From positions 28,600,001 through 28,664,000 of the forward strand of contig NC_091020.1 in the NCBI RefSeq assembly GCF_041296385.1: a DNA stretch of 64,000 nt. Direction: 5' to 3'. The notes under the pieces are model-generated. The model was not told the origin of the DNA. It did not search any database and saw nothing but the letters and a program-made list of their open reading frames with translations. This document shows, piece by piece, positions 60,660 through 64,000 of this stretch; position 1 is the first letter of the stretch, and every line of letters begins with the position of its first letter. A program made the position numbers and the translations under genes. The DNA comes from Aphelocoma coerulescens. Its lineage: Eukaryota; Chordata; Aves; Passeriformes; Corvidae.

Positions 60660-63600
60660 CCTCCTTTTGTGTTGTGCCCCTCTTAAGTTACAGCCACAAA
60701 AATACATCCAAGGGAGGACAGGAGAGCTGGTTGGAGAAAAGGAGTGTGTCTGGGGCACCTTTGGGTTCACAGATGTCCAAAATAAGCCCAAAGTGAAAAG
60801 GAATGAATGGATTTGAGAGAGAGAAGGGGTGGCCTTCTCTGTGACAGTGGGAAAACCACAGGGAGAAATGATGTATCTGAAAGCATGTGCTTTCATCCCA
60901 ATGCAGACAGAGTTCACTGAGAGTGTTTTGATCTACCAAGTACTACCACAGGGATGTCACTGGTGCAGCAGCATTTCCAGAGCAAGTGCATATTTTTTTC
61001 CCAAACAAGGATATTTCCTGTAAATATTTATTTGTGGATATGGTTTCCTTGCATTGCTGCCATAGAAACATGACCGATTTTCAGCTGACATCACACCAAA
61101 AGCAGATTGATATGAAACTGCCTTAAGGGCTGCTTCAGTGGATGCCAAAAGGGAGCTTTGTCCTGTCCTAGAGTGGCCTTTGTTGCTCACAGCACCATGG
61201 TGTGATGTGGCAGAGCACATACCTGTGCCCTGCATGAGCATGGACACTTTGTGTGGGGATTTTTTACACACACATATTGCCATAAAATACATAGTGTCAA
61301 TATACAGAGATGTGGCAACAAACAGAATCATGGGGTTTGAGTACTGATCGTTTTGTCTTGCCAGATAGAACCAAAATAACTACTGGGTTTAGTAGGCACA
61401 GGATTACTCATATTAAGAGATTTATATAAGCTTTGATTAAGGTGGATTTGGCTCAAAGGAGGTGTTTGTCCAGCTTCCAATTGAATAAGGCTAAGTTGGC
61501 TACTACAGTAAGGAACTAAACTCACTAAAAATCAGCATTGGTGCCTTTTACTGCAGTAGTAAATTTGACAAATGTGCTGGACTTTTTAAAAAATCGTTAT
61601 AAAATTTTATTCAGCTGAAGATGAAAACAACATCAAGTAACTCAAAACAGGCAAACACAAATATTTATATAGTCTGTTCAAACTCAGCTCCTGTTCAAGA
61701 GATTAATTTCCAGACTGAATGTTTCCACAGCCTGTCTCTTCTGCTTTTGAGGTAAGAGTGTTTGGGACATGCTTGTTTCTCAAGGTGGGAAAGGAGCACA
61801 TTTTGATTTTTCTGTTTCAGTGGTGTTCAAAGGCCTGTTTGTGCTGAATTCTGCATAAATACAGAGGAAACTCCCAGTTCTGGAACTACAGAGGCTGAAA
61901 ATGGAAGAAACACATTTCTTGGGAGCTCTTTTCCAAAGCTGCTATGGGACTCCTTTGCTCTGCACAGCTGCTTTGAGCACAGCAAATCCATTTCTGCCTA
62001 AGGAGCTCCTGAGGGATGGGGTGGATGGCTGTCACTATACAGGGCTTCTTCCAGCCCTGTAACTCTGTCAGTCTGCAAGGACAGTCCTCATGGCCTGAAT
62101 CCTAAAATCACAGATCACCTACTTCAAGAGCATCTACTGAGGACGTTGTCCTCAGCCTTTCCTGGCCAAGGCTTGCCTCAACTCTTCTTCTGAACTTTGG
62201 AAAAGGAAAGTCCAAATTTTCCTATGTTGTTCCAAGACTCATCTCTCTGTAAAATTAGGAATTTCTTTTCTAGTATTTATCCTAGAAATTTTTTTCAGAA
62301 AATTAACGCAATTTTTTCTTGCCCTGTTTTCAGTGGGCATAGGGAATATTTGGATTGCCACTGTCTCCAGACAGATCTTCATTATGGAAGGTATTTTTTC
62401 TACCTGTTCTCCCTTCTCTTTTTCTTAGACCAAACACCCTGCATTCTTCCATCATTTTTTCAAACAGTTCCTGAAAATGATCATATGGCACTTAACTGTG
62501 AGACAAATACCTTGTGTTTCCAGTTATGGATGAACAAAGGAGATGAGAAATTGAAGTTCAAGTAATTTCACCAAAAAGAAATTCAAAGCCATGAAGCAAT
62601 TTCCTAGCACTTCATAGAGAAACATTTCTCAAAAGAGGTGAATTAGTGAAGAAGATCTCGCAGGGTGGTGGGAGAAGAGCCACCTCCATGGAACCTGCTG
62701 CTGAAGCAGATGTTGAGTACTGCATGCTGCACCTCTCAGCCATGGAAGAATGTTACTTTTGGACAAAAACGGGATTTGGTTAGATATAGCGTGTACAGAA
62801 TAATTCCAGAATATTTTAGAAAACTGGGGGATTACTTCTGTACTTCAGTAAACAGTTACAGATCTGTTACTCCATAATTGATCATTATGCCAGTTTGCAC
62901 AATGCTAAATGCAGATAATTAATGTCACATATTGGCTGATTCATAACACTTACAGACATACAATATAAAAATTACATGGGTACTGTAAATTCTGGTAGAG
63001 TGTGTGAAGTTGTCTGCTCACATATGATTAATAAATGTGTTAACACTTTACAACACATTGTATGCTGAAAAACACTTCATTTTCTCCTAACATGGCCCCT
63101 CCTTGTCCTGCAGAGATTACCTGTAACTTTCCAGTAATCTGCAGCTGAGTCACCAAATAGCCCTTTTAAAAAAAGCTACACTTAAATAAAGATTTAGGTT
63201 GTTTCCCTGGCTGTTAATTTGTGGCACATTCCTGTGCTGCACTCGCTCATTAGCAGCGGCAAGTACTTCCCCTTGAATTCCCAAACATGAATCATCCTCT
63301 TTCTAGCCCCTCAGCAGGAAGATGGCAATTGCCCAGGAGAAAAGCAAGTCCTGGAAGAGAGAGAAAGTGATGGTAAGGGAAGTCTCCATGTTGGTGTGAG
63401 GTCATTGAAGTTAAGAAAAATAAAAAGCCCATTGAACAGAAAGCACAAACCAGACCACACAACCCCCACACTTCCTCTCAAGGGCAACACTCCCGAGAAC
63501 CGGGGTTGGAGTCATAAACTGATAAAGAGAGCACAAGTCCTGCAGGAGAACAAGTCCAGCCAGGAAAGTATAAGTGCAGTCTCGTAAGTGCAGTCTCCAC

Positions 63601-64000
63601 CCTGAACTGAGCCAGAGAGGAGCTCTGTGTAATGTAGTGTCTTGCTTATCAGAGTCCCTCCAACCCGGGAGATTAGAGGGATATCTAAATAAATACCTAT
63701 GTATTTAATAGGGATATCTAAATAACAGCCAGACATACTTCAGCATGGCTGGAATTTCTGCAAAGGGATGCAAAGAGGAGCAACTGCAATGAAGGAGAGT
63801 GATGTCACCCTGCACACTGCAGAGAGAGTGCATCCGTGGTGAGCTGGGGACACCAGGTGCTTAATCTGTGTTTTGCCCCATGTTTTCTGGGGACCTCAGA
63901 AGAGCCATTTCCTCACACACACAGAGTAAAATTCAAGAAGTTACTTCAGACACATTTGCATCGTGTTGTCTCACCATGAATGTGATCTCCAGCATCACAT
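60660..64000. other. Downstream intergenic region
   Basis: No gene is supported in this 3.3-kb stretch. In mammals DCLRE1A follows on the opposite strand, but I see none of its motifs here, so it would lie beyond the right edge. A short exon-like segment at 63,307-63,372 is discussed under findings. Confidence 0.5.

Noticed and set aside
62030..62110. Possible CR1 remnant (cttccagccctgtaactctg)
   Set aside because: Too short and too diverged, and the diagnostic octamer tail is missing.
63669..63724. Duplicated GGGATATCTAAATA near the right end
   Set aside because: Two short copies in AT-rich DNA. No element boundaries or coding content support a mobile element.
60660..64000. Expected DCLRE1A gene by synteny
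   Set aside because: No minus-strand exon with metallo-beta-lactamase or beta-CASP motifs is visible. The gene probably lies beyond the window.

Overview
The window looks like a bird nuclear genome. It contains large intron-split vertebrate genes and several decayed CR1 LINE 3' ends of the avian type ('ggtcccttcca…ttctatgattctgtg' and its reverse complement). There are no bacterial-style operons. The species cannot be fixed from sequence alone; a passerine is possible but not shown. The gene order NRAP(-) - CASP7(+) - PLEKHS1(+) is the order I know from human 10q25, so this is a conserved syntenic block.

Layout. (1) 1-15,924, minus strand: the 5' part of NRAP. Fourteen coding exons give 477 continuous in-frame codons: an N-terminal LIM domain, then nebulin-type repeats of about 35 residues, almost one per exon. 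The gene runs off the left edge. (2) About 16.0-22.6 kb: the NRAP-CASP7 intergenic region. It holds an LTR-like element in minus orientation with a complete promoter and poly(A) layout, a decayed PIF/Harbinger transposase on the minus strand, and a perfect 210-bp (TCTCC)42 array. (3) About 22.69-23.31 kb: a CpG island, the likely CASP7 promoter. It has a 12-bp-period cluster of interferon-response (ISRE/IRF) motifs and a G-rich minisatellite. (4) 24,207-43,051, plus strand: complete CASP7 coding sequence in six exons (309 aa), with a 14.7-kb intron that contains a full-consensus CTCF core. The 3'UTR has several poly(A) signals up to about 44.4 kb. (5) 47,686-60,136, plus strand: complete PLEKHS1 coding sequence in thirteen exons (462 aa), with an N-terminal PH domain, a tyrosine-motif linker and a conserved C-terminal domain. 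(6) 60.6-64.0 kb: no gene I can support.

The three genes are physical neighbours without an obvious shared pathway. NRAP is a sarcomere assembly scaffold in striated muscle, CASP7 is an executioner caspase, and PLEKHS1 is a PH-domain adaptor-like protein. All exon boundaries were placed by hand from AG/GT splice sites, reading phase and remembered family sequences; every junction keeps the frame. I found no clearly new biological system. The most useful leads are the ISRE cluster at the CASP7 promoter, the Harbinger fossil, the solo-LTR-like element, the pure (TCTCC)42 tract, and two splice sites shaped by repeats.
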